Shown here: piece by piece, positions 36,443 through 45,851 of the stretch
Layout: every line of letters starts with the position of its first letter
Numbering within the stretch: position 1 is the first letter of the stretch
DNA from: Microbacterium sp. LWS13-1.2
GTDB lineage: Bacteria > Actinomycetota > Actinomycetes > Actinomycetales > Microbacteriaceae
Assembly: GCF_040144835.1 (NCBI RefSeq)
Contig: NZ_CP151632.1
Coordinates: 1,302,001-1,366,000, forward strand
Length of the DNA: 64,000 nucleotides
Reading direction: 5' to 3'
Program-made: the position numbers and the translations under genes
The notes under the pieces: model-generated
Seen by the model: only the letters and a program-made list of their open reading frames with translations
What the model was told of the DNA's origin: nothing
Databases searched by the model: none

Positions 36443-37045
36443 TCATTCCAGCTTCGCGAGGCGGGCTGAGGCATGCGCGCCGAGTTCGAAGCCGAGTGCG
36501 GCGATGTCCCACGCCCACAGCAGGTGGCCGTCGACGAGGCCGTACATGCGGGTCGCCGCGGCGTAGGCCTTGGCGCTCGCCGGACGCACCACGGCGTCCG
36601 TGGCGATGTCGATGCGGGGGCCTTTGATCTGGCCGAGGTACAGTTCGCTCACGCCGTCGGCGTGCACGAGGGCCACCTCGAGGTCGAACCCGCCGTCGCT
36701 GTTGCGCAGCCCCTCGATGTCGTCGGCGGTGCGGGTGACCGGAGCCGAGACGGCGGGGAGCAGGCCAGGTCCGGCGTCCGCGTCGGTCGCAGAGAGGGTG
36801 AGACGCCAGTAGCCGAGCTCGGCCACCAGTCGCGTGCGCGCCTCGGGATCGTCGGCGTCGTGCAGCCATGCCTCGGCGGAGTAGTTCAGGTAGTCGCCGC
36901 CATCGTGGCTGAAGCTCACGCGGTGCGTGAACTCGCCCGTGTAGGCGTGGTCACCGTAGTCGATGACGCCGGTTCCCTCCCACACGCCGATGAGCCACGA
37001 CAGCGGCACGAGCTCTGCGGGAAGGTCGGTCGGAATCTCGAGCAC
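36443..37045 (-). CDS. FABP-like / nitrobindin-family heme protein (DUF1794)
   Basis: This 200-residue protein has the nitrobindin motif LIGVWEGTGVIDY (GxWxGxG) at the start of a ten-strand beta barrel. Nitrobindins bind heme through a C-terminal histidine and handle NO or peroxynitrite. The C-terminal region is ATRMYGLVDGHLLWAWDI, with H near residue 173. It lies upstream of ygfZ on the same strand, in a group of Fe-S/heme-related genes. Annotated in many genomes only as FABP family. Confidence 0.85.
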   Translation of the reverse strand: MLEIPTDLPAELVPLSWLIGVWEGTGVIDYGDHAYTGEFTHRVSFSHDGGDYLNYSAEAWLHDADDPEARTRLVAELGYWRLTLSATDADAGPGLLPAVSAPVTRTADDIEGLRNSDGGFDLEVALVHADGVSELYLGQIKGPRIDIATDAVVRPASAKAYAAATRMYGLVDGHLLWAWDIAALGFELGAHASARLAKLE

Positions 37046-37056
37046 GACGCGACCCG

Positions 37057-37170
37057 TCAGCGCTGGCCGCGGTACAGGTTCTTGACGACGACCGCGGAGA
37101 CGAAGGCGATCGCGAGCGACGCCAGACCGAGCAGGCCCACGAAGAACAGTTCGAGCGCGACGAGATCCAT
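37057..37170 (-). CDS. 37-residue single-pass membrane miniprotein
   Basis: ATG 37170 to TGA 37057 encodes 37 residues: an acidic N-terminus (MDLVALELFF), a hydrophobic stretch of about 22 residues and a basic end (KNLYRGQR). It lies 10 bp after the preceding membrane-protein gene and 11 bp before the nitrobindin gene on the same strand, so it sits in an operon. No strong ribosome site is visible and translation may be coupled. Small size makes the call tentative, but the membrane helix and positive-inside tail are clear. Confidence 0.6.
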   Translation of the reverse strand: MDLVALELFFVGLLGLASLAIAFVSAVVVKNLYRGQR

Positions 37171-37180
37171 GAGACCGAGT

Positions 37181-37489
37181 CTAGCCGGGAACGAGGGCGG
37201 CCAGACCGAAGCCGAGACTGATGACCCCCATCACCAGGGCCGCACCGAGGACGCTCGCCGCCACCCGCTCGGTGAACCCCTGGGAGCGGCCCGACCAGAG
37301 CTGGGTGGCGAACGCGACGATGAGGCATCCGCCCAAGCCGACGCCCAGCCAGGCCGCGCGCCAGTCCGGCGTCGCGAAGACGCCGACGACGATCGCGATC
37401 AGCGCCGCCAGCACCCACACGGCGACGATGCCACCGAAGGTGCGACGAGGGGCGAGTTCAGGGACGGCCACGCCTCCATCATCGCCCAT
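37181..37489 (-). CDS. Small integral membrane protein (3 TM), unknown
   Basis: From ATG 37489 the protein is 102 residues, with three hydrophobic helices: [21 protein letters not shown], a glycine-rich second helix and [20 protein letters not shown]. No family is recognised. It heads a same-strand group with the 37-residue miniprotein, the nitrobindin-like protein, ygfZ and the FUSC gene. It is divergent from glnR. Confidence 0.7.
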   Translation of the reverse strand: MGDDGGVAVPELAPRRTFGGIVAVWVLAALIAIVVGVFATPDWRAAWLGVGLGGCLIVAFATQLWSGRSQGFTERVAASVLGAALVMGVISLGFGLAALVPG

Positions 37490-37608
37490 CGGGTCGCTCG
37501 GCGCACGCGTCCAGACAGCGTCCACGAAGTCATGAGAGCGAACCGCAACCCGGCCACGCCCTACACTGGGGTTCGCGGCGCGCCCCCACGCGCCGGGAAG
37601 GCGATCCA

Positions 37609-38307
37609 TTGGCACAGCTCCTGGTTCTCAGTTCCACTCACGGAGGCGGCCCCGTGCTGCCCTCGCTCGAGTTGCTGAGCCACCGCGTGCGCCTGATCCC
37701 CGCCGAGCCCGCCCAGCTGGTCAACGCCCCCAGCGCCGACATCATCTTCGTCGACGCCCGTGTGGACCTCGTCGGAGCGAAGTCGCTGTGCAAGATCCTC
37801 AACACGACGGGTCTGGACGCGCCGCTCCTGCTGATCGTCACGGAGGGCGGTCTCACCGCCGTCTCGCCGGACTGGGGCGTCGACGACGTGATCCTCTTCA
37901 CCGCGGGCCCGGCCGAGGTGGACGCGCGCATCCGGCTGGCGGTCGGACGCCAGTCGGCCGAGCAGGTGTCGACCCGCATCCAGACGTCGGGCATCACGAT
38001 CGACGAGTCGTCGTACTCCGCGAAGGTGCACGGCCGGCCGCTCGACCTCACCTACAAGGAGTTCCAGCTCCTGCACTTCTTCGCCACGCACCCGTCGCGG
38101 GTGTTCACGCGCGAGCAGCTGCTGAGCGAGGTCTGGGGCTACGACTACTTCGGCGGCACCCGCACGGTGGACGTGCATGTCCGGCGACTGCGGGCCAAGC
38201 TCGGCGACATGGAGCAGCTCATCGGCACCGTCCGCAACGTGGGCTACCGCTTCAACGTGTACGAGGACGAGCCCGAGCCCGCTCCTCGCGAGCGCACCGA
38301 GGCGTAG
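37609..38307 (+). CDS. glnR: Nitrogen regulator GlnR (atypical OmpR family)
   Basis: This 232-residue protein starts with TTG at 37609 after GGAAGG. The receiver-like domain has [13 protein letters not shown] and [20 protein letters not shown]; the usual acidic triad is incomplete, as in actinobacterial GlnR, which acts without phosphorylation. The winged-helix domain [19 protein letters not shown] and the ending [10 protein letters not shown] are nearly identical to GlnR of other Actinobacteria. GlnR controls ammonium assimilation and often cross-talks with PhoP; its neighbours here are phosphate genes. Confidence 0.9.
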   Translation: MAQLLVLSSTHGGGPVLPSLELLSHRVRLIPAEPAQLVNAPSADIIFVDARVDLVGAKSLCKILNTTGLDAPLLLIVTEGGLTAVSPDWGVDDVILFTAGPAEVDARIRLAVGRQSAEQVSTRIQTSGITIDESSYSAKVHGRPLDLTYKEFQLLHFFATHPSRVFTREQLLSEVWGYDYFGGTRTVDVHVRRLRAKLGDMEQLIGTVRNVGYRFNVYEDEPEPAPRERTEA

Positions 38308-38341
38308 GCGACCGGGCTCGACCCGCGGCATCCGTCACCCC

Positions 38342-38359
38342 GTTCACACTCTCGTCACG
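38342..38359 (+). promoter_or_regulatory. Weak PHO-box-like repeat before ppk
   Basis: GTTCACA (38342) and CGTCACG (38353) are 11 nt apart, the PHO-box period, but the second unit matches GTTCACC at only four of seven positions. A CGTCACC word lies just upstream, out of register. Confidence 0.4.
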
Positions 38360-38380
38360 TGACCCTGCAATGATGAGGGG

Positions 38381-40543
38381 ATGATCGAACCCGAGGTGCT
38401 CGACGCCGGCCTGGGCGATGCGGACGACGACGACTTCGACCTCTCGGAGGTCTTCGACTCGCAGCTTCCCGACCATCGCTACCTGGACCGCGAGCTCAGC
38501 TGGCTCGCCTTCAACCAGCGCGTGCTCGAACTCGCCGAGGATCCGAACCTGCCCACGCTGGAGCGGGCGAACTTCCTGGCGATCTTCGCGAACAACCTCG
38601 ACGAGTTCTTCATGGTGCGCGTCGCGGGCCTCAAGCGCCGCATCGTCACCGGTCTGGCGCTCCCGACGAACATCGGCCGCTCCCCCGCGGACGTCCTCGC
38701 CGACATCTCGGCGGAGGTGCGCCGCCTGCAGCTGCGTCACGCCGAGGCGTGGACGTCGCTCGTCAAACCGGCGCTCGCCGACGCCGGCATCCAGATCGTC
38801 TCGTACGACACCCTCGACGAGGACGAACGCGCACGGCTCTACGACTACTTCCAGGCGCAGGTCTTCCCCGTCCTGATGCCACTCGCGGTCGACCCCGCAC
38901 ACCCGTTCCCCTACATCTCCGGGCTGTCGCTGAACCTCGCGATCCGCATCCGCAGCGCCCGCACCGGTCGTCAGGAGTTCGCGCGTCTGAAGGTGCCGCC
39001 GATGCTCCCCCGGTTCGTCGAGCTGCCCGCCGCCGCGGGCACGGTGCGCTACCTGCCGCTCGAAGACCTCATCTCCAACCACCTCGACGATCTGTTCCCG
39101 GGCATGGAGGTGCTGGACCACCACGCGTTCCGCCTCACACGCAACGAGGACGTCGCGATCGAGGAGGACGAGACCGAGAACCTCATCCAGGCGCTCGAGG
39201 CGGAGCTGCTGCGGCGCCGCTTCGGCCCGCCGATCCGGCTCGAGATCACGGACGACATGGACGACGTGACGCTCGACCTCCTCGTCAAGGAGCTCGACGT
39301 CACCGAGCAGGAGGTCTACCGCCTCCCCGGTCCACTCGACCTGCGCGGCCTGTTCGATCTGCGCATCGATCGCCCGGACCTGCGCTTCACGCCGCATCTG
39401 CCGACGACCGCGGTCGCCTTCCAGCCCGGCGACAACAACGAGCGGCCCGACATCTTCGCATCGATCCGCAAGGGCGACGTGCTCGTGCACCACCCCTACG
39501 AGTCCTTCGCGACCAGCGTGCAGGCCTTCCTCGAGCAGGCGGCGAAGGACCCCCACGTCCTCGCCATCAAGCAGACCCTCTACCGCACGTCGGGTGACAG
39601 CCCCATCGTTGAGGCGCTCATCGACGCCGCCGAGGCCGGCAAGCAGGTCCTGGCGCTCGTGGAGATCAAGGCACGCTTCGACGAGGCGAACAACATCGTC
39701 TGGGCGCGCAAGCTCGAGAAGGCGGGCGTCCACGTCGTATACGGCCTGGTGGGCCTGAAGACCCACTGCAAGCTGGCGCTCGTGATCCGCGAGGAGAACG
39801 GCGTGCTGCGCAGCTACAGCCATGTCGGCACCGGCAACTACAACCCGAAGACCAGCCGCGTCTATGAGGACTTCGGCCTGTTCACGGCTGACGACGTCGT
39901 GGGCCGCGACCTCACCCGCCTGTTCAACGAGCTGAGCGGCTACGCGATCGAGAAGAAGTTCAAGCGCCTCCTGGTCGCGCCTCTCCACCTGCGCAAGGGC
40001 CTGCTGCGCCTCATCGACAAGGAGCGCCGCAATGCCCTCGCCGGCAAGCCCGCGAGTGTGCGCATCAAGGTCAACTCCATGGTCGACGAGCAGATCATCG
40101 ACGCGCTCTACCGGGCCAGCCAGGCCGGCGTGAAGGTCGAGGTGTGGGTGCGGGGCATCTGCTCGCTGAAACCGGGCGTGGTGGGCATGAGCGAGAACAT
40201 CACGGTCCGCTCCATTCTCGGTCGCTACCTGGAGCACTCGCGCATCTTCGCGTTCCACAACGACGGCGACCCGGTGGTGTACATCGGCAGCGCCGACATG
40301 ATGCACCGCAACCTCGACCGCCGGGTCGAGGCGCTCGTGCGCGTGTCGATGCCCGCCCACGTCAAGGAGCTCAACGACCTCTTCACGCTGTCCATGAGCG
40401 ACACCACCAGCTCGTGGCATCTGGGACCCGACGGCGAATGGGTGCGCCACAACGTCGGCGAGGACGGCAAGCTGCTCCTGGACCTCCAGGACCGGACCAT
40501 GATCAACGTGCAGCGCCGCCGGCGGGCACGGGCGGTGCGATGA
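38381..40543 (+). CDS. ppk: Polyphosphate kinase 1
   Basis: This 720-residue PPK1 has the four usual parts: N-terminal helical domain ([18 protein letters not shown]), head domain and two C-terminal PLD-like catalytic domains. The catalytic histidine is in [12 protein letters not shown], and a second conserved histidine is in KTHCKLALV. It synthesises long-chain polyphosphate from ATP reversibly. The start is at 38381, behind a weak PHO-like repeat. Its stop overlaps the start of mutT1 (ATGA), the same pair as in M. tuberculosis. Confidence 0.96.
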   Translation: MIEPEVLDAGLGDADDDDFDLSEVFDSQLPDHRYLDRELSWLAFNQRVLELAEDPNLPTLERANFLAIFANNLDEFFMVRVAGLKRRIVTGLALPTNIGRSPADVLADISAEVRRLQLRHAEAWTSLVKPALADAGIQIVSYDTLDEDERARLYDYFQAQVFPVLMPLAVDPAHPFPYISGLSLNLAIRIRSARTGRQEFARLKVPPMLPRFVELPAAAGTVRYLPLEDLISNHLDDLFPGMEVLDHHAFRLTRNEDVAIEEDETENLIQALEAELLRRRFGPPIRLEITDDMDDVTLDLLVKELDVTEQEVYRLPGPLDLRGLFDLRIDRPDLRFTPHLPTTAVAFQPGDNNERPDIFASIRKGDVLVHHPYESFATSVQAFLEQAAKDPHVLAIKQTLYRTSGDSPIVEALIDAAEAGKQVLALVEIKARFDEANNIVWARKLEKAGVHVVYGLVGLKTHCKLALVIREENGVLRSYSHVGTGNYNPKTSRVYEDFGLFTADDVVGRDLTRLFNELSGYAIEKKFKRLLVAPLHLRKGLLRLIDKERRNALAGKPASVRIKVNSMVDEQIIDALYRASQAGVKVEVWVRGICSLKPGVVGMSENITVRSILGRYLEHSRIFAFHNDGDPVVYIGSADMMHRNLDRRVEALVRVSMPAHVKELNDLFTLSMSDTTSSWHLGPDGEWVRHNVGEDGKLLLDLQDRTMINVQRRRRARAVR

Positions 40544-41478
40544 CCGAGACGGCCGTCTACGCGGCCGGGGGCGTCGTCTGGCGTGTCGTCGACGGCAAGC
40601 TGCGCGTGCTCCTGATCCACCGCACGAAGTATCGCGATGTGACGCTGCCCAAGGGCAAGGTCGACCCCGGCGAGATGCTCGCCGAGACCGCGGTCCGCGA
40701 GATCCACGAAGAGACGGGCATCCGTGTCGCTCTCGGCGTGCCCGTCGGCGTGTCTCGCTACCGACTGCCCAGCAAGCGCACCAAGATCGTGCACTACTGG
40801 GCGGCGGAGGCGACGGAGACGGCGATCCGCACCTCCGCGTTCGTCCCGAACAAGGAGATCGCCGCGATCGAGTGGGTCTCGCCGAAGAAGGCCCTCCGCC
40901 GGCTCAGTTATCCCGTCGACGCCGAGATCCTGGAGTACTTCGTCCGGCTGATCGACGAGGGCGTGCTGCGCACCTTCCCCATCGTCGCGCTGCGGCACGC
41001 CAAGGCGGTCGCCCGCGAGGAGTGGGACGGCAGCGATGCCGCGCGTCCGCTCGCGGCGCGCGGCCGCAAGCAGGCGAACTCGATCGTCGGCCCGCTGGTC
41101 GCGTTCGGCGTCCGCAAGATCGTGTCGAGCCCGGCGGTGCGCTGCGTCAAGACGGTTGCGCCGCTGTCGGCCGCTCTCGGTCGCAAGATCGACACCACCA
41201 GGATGATCGGCCAGGACGCGTGGGAGGAAGGCACCTCCGACGCGCGCACCGTCGTCGGCGAACGCGTCCGCGCCCGCAAGCCCTCCGTGCTGTGCAGCCA
41301 TGGGCCGGTGCTGCCCGACATCCTCAGTGAGCTCGCACTCGCGACGGGCACACTGCGCGGGTCGTACCTCGGCAGCGCGTCGGCGCTCGAGCCGGCAGCG
41401 TTCTCGGTCGTGCACATGTCGGTGGACAATCCCGGCTCGGGCATCGTCGCCATCGAGACCCACATCCCGAAGGTCTGA
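40540..41478 (+). CDS. mutT1: NUDIX hydrolase fused to histidine phosphatase (MutT1 type)
   Basis: This 312-residue protein has an N-terminal NUDIX domain whose box [20 protein letters not shown] (about 39-58) is complete, and a C-terminal SixA-like histidine phosphatase domain with ALRHAKAV and CSHGPVLP. Mycobacterial MutT1 hydrolyses 8-oxo-(d)GTP and diadenosine polyphosphates and is encoded next to ppk, as here. Translational coupling with ppk (ATGA) suggests a joint role in nucleotide and polyphosphate turnover. A hairpin follows. Confidence 0.92.
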   Translation: MTETAVYAAGGVVWRVVDGKLRVLLIHRTKYRDVTLPKGKVDPGEMLAETAVREIHEETGIRVALGVPVGVSRYRLPSKRTKIVHYWAAEATETAIRTSAFVPNKEIAAIEWVSPKKALRRLSYPVDAEILEYFVRLIDEGVLRTFPIVALRHAKAVAREEWDGSDAARPLAARGRKQANSIVGPLVAFGVRKIVSSPAVRCVKTVAPLSAALGRKIDTTRMIGQDAWEEGTSDARTVVGERVRARKPSVLCSHGPVLPDILSELALATGTLRGSYLGSASALEPAAFSVVHMSVDNPGSGIVAIETHIPKV

Positions 41479-41520
41479 TCCGCGCGCCTCAGCCGGGTGA
41501 GTGAACAGCAGCCACCGGAT

Positions 41521-41538
41521 GCCGCGGAATCCCGCGGC
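41521..41538 (+). terminator. Hairpin after mutT1
   Basis: The 7-bp stem GCCGCGG / CCGCGGC with loop AATC lies 43 bp after the mutT1 stop and upstream of the pstS PHO box. Confidence 0.5.
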
Positions 41539-41584
41539 GGGACGCCGTGCGACCTCGATGCCGGCGCATGGATGTCGGCATCCC

Positions 41585-41602
41585 GTTCACCTTCCGTTCA
41601 CC
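41585..41602 (+). promoter_or_regulatory. PHO box of pstS
   Basis: Two perfect copies of GTTCACC (41585 and 41596) are spaced exactly 11 nt apart, matching the streptomycete PHO-box unit GTTCACC-N4. It lies 116 bp before the pstS start and probably binds the RegX3/PhoP-type regulator encoded at 29564-30247. Confidence 0.85.
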
Positions 41603-41717
41603 CGCGCAGCGCACTCTCTTAAGAGTCCGAGCCTACGTTTCAGAACGAACCCCGCACCGGGTTCGAACCCGAAGGCCTTCCCGGGCCTCTTTCCCTGACA
41701 CGTGAAGGATTCACACA

Positions 41718-42827
41718 GTGAAGATCTCTCGCATCGCCCAGGTGGGCGCTGTCGCCGCAATCGCGGCCCTCGCCCTCGCAGGCTGCGCCTCCAACGAGAC
41801 CCCCTCGGGCGAGACCACCGACGCACCCGAGTCGAACCTCTCCGGCGAGATCGCCGGCGGCGGCTCCTCGGCTCAGGAGGTCGCCGTCCAGGCGTGGACC
41901 GCCGGCTTCCAGACCGCCAACCCCGACGTGACGATCACGTACGACCCGTCGGGTTCCGGCGCCGGCCGCGAGTCGTTCCAGGCGGGAGCCTTCCCGTTCG
42001 CGGGCTCCGACCGCGCGTTCACGATCGAAGAGGTCGAGGCCGGTCCGTTCGACGGCTGCGTCGAGGAGTCGGGCATCATCGAGCTGCCGACGTACATCTC
42101 GCCGATCGCCGTCATCTTCAACGTCGAGGGCGTCGACTCGCTCAACCTCGACGCGGCGACGATGGCCGGCCTGTTCGCCGGCACGATCACGAACTGGAAC
42201 GACCCGGCGATCGCCGCTCTCAACCCCGACGTGACCTTCCCCGACCTGGCCGTGACGCCGGTGCACCGCGCCGACGACTCGGGCACCACCGAGAACTTCA
42301 CCGACTACCTCTACCAGGCGGCCGGCGACGTGTGGACGAACGAGGCCGACGGCGTGTGGCCGCTGTCCAGCGGTGAGGCCGCCCAGGGCACCTCGGGTGT
42401 CGTCTCCGCCGTCGCGGGCGGCAACGGCACCATCGGCTACGCCGACGCGTCGCGTGCCGCTGAGGAGGGCCTCTCGACCGCTGCGGTGAAGGTCGGCGAC
42501 GAGTTCGTCGAGTACTCGCCGGAGGCGGCTGCCGCCATCGTCGACGAGTCGCCGTTCGAGGAGGGCCGCGGCGAGGGCGATCTCGCCATCGAGCTGAACC
42601 GCACCTCCGACGTCGCGGGCGTCTACCCGATCGTGCTCGTGAGCTACATGATCGCGTGCCAGGAGTACGCCGACGCGGCCGCGGCGCCGATCGTCAAGGG
42701 CTACCTGCAGTACGTGGCCAGCGCTGAGGGCCAGGATGCCGCTGCTGCCGCCGCCGGCAGCGCGCCGATCTCGGACTCCCTGCGTGAGCAGGTCAACGCC
42801 GCGATCGACCTGATCGTCACCCCGTAA
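41718..42827 (+). CDS. pstS: Phosphate-binding lipoprotein PstS
   Basis: This 369-residue protein starts at GTG 41718 after GAAGGA. A signal peptide ends in the lipobox ALALAGC with C23. The mature part has the phosphate-binding pattern IAGGGSSAQEVAVQAW, DPSGSGAGRESF and RADDSGTTENFTDYL (S, D, R, T ligands). It captures phosphate for PstCAB. It heads the pst operon behind a perfect PHO box and is separated from pstC by a strong stem-loop that likely keeps its mRNA in excess. Confidence 0.96.
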   Translation: MKISRIAQVGAVAAIAALALAGCASNETPSGETTDAPESNLSGEIAGGGSSAQEVAVQAWTAGFQTANPDVTITYDPSGSGAGRESFQAGAFPFAGSDRAFTIEEVEAGPFDGCVEESGIIELPTYISPIAVIFNVEGVDSLNLDAATMAGLFAGTITNWNDPAIAALNPDVTFPDLAVTPVHRADDSGTTENFTDYLYQAAGDVWTNEADGVWPLSSGEAAQGTSGVVSAVAGGNGTIGYADASRAAEEGLSTAAVKVGDEFVEYSPEAAAAIVDESPFEEGRGEGDLAIELNRTSDVAGVYPIVLVSYMIACQEYADAAAAPIVKGYLQYVASAEGQDAAAAAAGSAPISDSLREQVNAAIDLIVTP

Positions 42828-42833
42828 GACCCC

Positions 42834-42870
42834 GATACCCGGCCCGGTCCTCGCGATCGGGCCGGGTATC
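42834..42870 (+). terminator. Intra-operon stem-loop between pstS and pstC
   Basis: A perfect 13-bp stem (42834-42846 with 42858-42870) with an 11-nt loop starts 6 bp after the pstS stop. It could act as an attenuator or 3' stabiliser and give more PstS than PstCAB. Confidence 0.75.
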
Positions 42871-42902
42871 ACCCTGAGAGAACCCGAATCCAGAAGGACA
42901 CC

Positions 42903-43847
42903 ATGACCACGACGACCGCCCCCGCCTCGGGCAAGGTCAAGCAGCGGCCGGGCGACCGCTGGTTCTCGGGAACCGCGCTCGGCGCCGGCGTGATGATCCT
43001 CGTCACGCTGGCCGCGGTCGCCATCTTCCTCCTCATCCAGTCCGTGCCCGGTCTGACCGCCACGTCGGAGACCGCCAGCATCCTTGCGGGGAACTTCTGG
43101 GAGTACGTCTGGCCGCTCGCCTTCGGCACCGTGTGGGCCTCCTTCCTGGCCCTTCTGATGGCCGTCCCTCTGGCAGTCTCGGTCGCCCTCTTCATCTCGC
43201 ACTATGCACCGCGTCGACTCGCGCAGGGGCTCGGCTACATCGTCGACCTGCTCGCCGCCGTTCCGTCGGTGGTCTTCGGCCTGTGGGGCATCCTCGTGCT
43301 CGCCCCCGCCGTCCAGCCGATCTACGCATGGCTCAACGCCAACATGGGATGGTTCCCGCTCTTCTCGGGCACCGTCTCCAGCACCGGCCGCACCATCTTC
43401 ACCGCCGCGATCGTCCTCGCGGTGATGGTCGTCCCGATCATCACCGCCATCTGCCGCGAGATCTTCCTGCAGACCCCGGTCCTGCATGAGGAGGCGGCCC
43501 TGGCGCTCGGCGCCACGCGGTGGGAGATGATCAAGATGGCCGTCTTCCCGTTCGGCCGCAGCGGCATCGTCTCGGCCTCGATGCTGGGCCTCGGCCGCGC
43601 GCTCGGCGAGACGATGGCGGTCGCCATGGTGCTCTCCGTCGCGAACGTGGTGACCTTCCAGCTGTTCACGGCCGAGAACCCCGGCACGATCCCCGCCAAC
43701 ATCGCCCTGACCTTCCCCGAGGCGTACGGCGTCAACATCAACGTCCTCATCGCCACCGGCCTCATCCTCTTCATCGTCACCTTCGCGGTCAACGCCATCG
43801 CCCGATGGATCGTCAGCCGCCGCAAGGAATTCTCGGGAGCGAACTGA
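42903..43847 (+). CDS. pstC: Phosphate ABC transporter permease PstC
   Basis: This 314-residue permease has six hydrophobic helices and the EAA loop EEAALALGATRWEMIKMAVFP, which docks onto PstB (quoted in part). DLLAAVPSVVFGLWG is a conserved PstC segment. It is followed by pstA after 1 bp (stop TGA, then ATG at 43849). Confidence 0.95.
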   Translation: MTTTTAPASGKVKQRPGDRWFSGTALGAGVMILVTLAAVAIFLLIQSVPGLTATSETASILAGNFWEYVWPLAFGTVWASFLALLMAVPLAVSVALFISHYAPRRLAQGLGYIVDLLAAVPSVVFGLWGILVLAPAVQPIYAWLNANMGWFPLFSGTVSSTGRTIFTAAIVLAVMVVPIITAICREIFLQTPVLHEEAALALGATRWEMIKMAVFPFGRSGIVSASMLGLGRALGETMAVAMVLSVANVVTFQLFTAENPGTIPANIALTFPEAYGVNINVLIATGLILFIVTFAVNAIARWIVSRRKEFSGAN

Positions 43848-43848
43848 C

Positions 43849-44955
43849 ATGACCGTGACGACCGCTCCACCCCGGGCTCCGCAGTCGGCGCCCGTGCGCG
43901 AGACCCCGCGGCTGACCAGCGGCCACCTCCCCTCCTGGGCGCCATGGGCCATCCTCGTCGGCAGCCTCGTCATCAGCGCCATCCTCTTCGCGATCGTCGC
44001 GATGGGCTCCGGAGACGGCTTCAACGTCGCCGGCTGGGCGGTCGTGGCGGCGCTGGTGTACCTCGCGCTGATCACGACGACGTCGTCCCTCGTCGAGGGC
44101 CGCCGCAAGGGCATGGATCGCCTTGTGACCGGCGTCGTGACGATCGCATTCCTCATCGCCATGGTCCCGCTGGTCTCGGTGGCGATCACGGTCGTCGTCA
44201 ACGGCGTCGCCGGCATCTCGGCCGAGTTCTTCACCTCCTCGATGCGCAACGTCGTGGGCGAAGGCGGCGGCGCGCTCCACGCGATCGTCGGCACCGTCCT
44301 CATCACGTTCGCAGCCGCCGTGATCTCGATCCCGATCGGCATCTTCACCGCCATCTACCTCGTCGAGTACGGGCAGGGCGGACGCCTGAGCCGCGGCATC
44401 ACGTTCCTCGTGGACGTCATGACCGGCATCCCGTCGATCGTCGCCGGTCTGTTCGCGTACGCCCTGTTCGCGCTGTTCCTCGGGCCCGGCATCCGCATGG
44501 GCATCATGGGCTCGGTCGCACTGGCGGTGCTGATGATCCCGGTGGTCGTGCGTTCGACGGAGGAGATGCTGCGCCTCGTGCCCAACGAGCTCCGCGAAGC
44601 GTCGTACGCGCTCGGCGTGCCCAAGTGGCGCACGATCGCGAAGATCGTCCTGCCGACCTCGCTCGCCGGCATCACCACGGGCGTCATGCTCTCGATCTCC
44701 CGCGTGATCGGCGAGACCGCTCCGCTGCTTCTCACGGCGGGCGTCGCGACGTCGATGAACTACAACCTCTTCGAGGGCCGCATGATGACGCTGCCGGTCA
44801 TGGCCTACTCGCAGTACATGAACCAGGGCATCCCCGCCCAGGCCTACATCGACCGCGCGTGGGCGTGCGCTCTCGTCCTCATCGTCATCGTGATGCTCCT
44901 CAACCTCATCGCGCGCCTCGTCGCGAAGGTGTTCTCCCCCAAGCTGGGCCGCTGA
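43849..44955 (+). CDS. pstA: Phosphate ABC transporter permease PstA
   Basis: This 368-residue permease has an N-terminal cytoplasmic and membrane extension (two extra helices before residue 110, as in other actinobacterial PstA). It then has the core with DVMTGIPSIVAGLFAYALF and the EAA loop LREASYALGVPKWRTIAKIV. With PstC it forms the phosphate channel. pstB follows after 33 bp. Confidence 0.95.
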   Translation: MTVTTAPPRAPQSAPVRETPRLTSGHLPSWAPWAILVGSLVISAILFAIVAMGSGDGFNVAGWAVVAALVYLALITTTSSLVEGRRKGMDRLVTGVVTIAFLIAMVPLVSVAITVVVNGVAGISAEFFTSSMRNVVGEGGGALHAIVGTVLITFAAAVISIPIGIFTAIYLVEYGQGGRLSRGITFLVDVMTGIPSIVAGLFAYALFALFLGPGIRMGIMGSVALAVLMIPVVVRSTEEMLRLVPNELREASYALGVPKWRTIAKIVLPTSLAGITTGVMLSISRVIGETAPLLLTAGVATSMNYNLFEGRMMTLPVMAYSQYMNQGIPAQAYIDRAWACALVLIVIVMLLNLIARLVAKVFSPKLGR

Positions 44956-44988
44956 AGCAGCCTCCACCCGAAAGCACTGACAGGAACC

Positions 44989-45768
44989 ATGTCCAAGAGC
45001 ATCGAAGTCAACGACCTCAACGTCTACTACGGCGACTTCAAGGCCGTCGAAGGCGTCTCCCTCGGCATCGAGCCGCGCAGCGTCACCGCCTTCATCGGCC
45101 CGTCGGGCTGCGGCAAGTCGACGTTCCTGCGCACGCTCAACCGCATGCACGAAGTGATCCCCGGCGCGCGTGTGGAGGGCGAGGTGCTCCTGGACGGAAA
45201 CAACCTCTACGGCGCGAACGTCGACCCGGTGCTCGTGCGCCGTCAGGTCGGCATGGTCTTCCAGCGCCCCAACCCGTTCCCCACGATGTCGATCAAGGAG
45301 AACGTGCTGGCGGGGGTCAAGCTCAACAACAAGAAGATGTCGAAGTCCGACTCGGATGCTCTCGTCGAGAAGTCGCTGCGTGGCGCGAACCTGTGGAACG
45401 AGGTCAAGGACCGCCTCGACAAGCCCGGATCGGGCCTGTCTGGCGGCCAGCAGCAGCGTCTGTGCATCGCGCGCGCCATCGCGGTCTCGCCCGAGGTGAT
45501 CCTCATGGACGAGCCATGCTCCGCCCTCGACCCGATCTCGACCTACGCGATCGAGGAGCTGATCGGCGAACTCAAGAACGACTACACGGTCGTCATCGTG
45601 ACGCACAACATGCAGCAGGCGTCACGGGTGAGCGACAAGACGGCGTTCTTCAACATCGCGGGCACCGGCAAGCCCGGCAAGCTCATCGAGTACAACGACA
45701 CGCGCTCGATCTTCACGACTCCGTCGGTGCAGGCGACCGAGGACTACGTCTCCGGTCGATTCGGCTGA
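44989..45768 (+). CDS. pstB: Phosphate ABC transporter ATPase PstB
   Basis: This 259-residue ATPase has Walker [11 protein letters not shown]-loop [13 protein letters not shown], signature [15 protein letters not shown], Walker [16 protein letters not shown] and H-loop [11 protein letters not shown]. The RPNPFP segment is specific to PstB. It energises high-affinity phosphate uptake. It closes the operon and is followed by a hairpin. Confidence 0.97.
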   Translation: MSKSIEVNDLNVYYGDFKAVEGVSLGIEPRSVTAFIGPSGCGKSTFLRTLNRMHEVIPGARVEGEVLLDGNNLYGANVDPVLVRRQVGMVFQRPNPFPTMSIKENVLAGVKLNNKKMSKSDSDALVEKSLRGANLWNEVKDRLDKPGSGLSGGQQQRLCIARAIAVSPEVILMDEPCSALDPISTYAIEELIGELKNDYTVVIVTHNMQQASRVSDKTAFFNIAGTGKPGKLIEYNDTRSIFTTPSVQATEDYVSGRFG

Positions 45769-45785
45769 ACCGCCCGATCGCTGCC

Positions 45786-45815
45786 CGAAGCCCTCGCCGA
45801 TCGGCGGGGGCTTCG
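45786..45815. terminator. Hairpin between pstB and pabC
   Basis: A 14-bp stem with one T.G pair (CGAAGCCC... with ...GGGCTTCG) has a very small loop around 45800. It lies between convergent genes. Confidence 0.7.
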
Positions 45816-45851
45816 TCGTCGGCTCAGTCGTGCGGGATCAGTCGGTCGGGC

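Noticed and set aside
38252..40450. A 732-codon open frame antisense to ppk
   Set aside because: It is the complement of a fully conserved PPK1 and its translation is low-complexity Arg/Val/Asp. High GC leaves such antisense frames open by chance.
41640..44354. A 904-codon open frame antisense to pstS-pstC-pstA
   Set aside because: It runs through three well-conserved genes and their ribosome sites, has no recognisable domain, and reflects GC bias.
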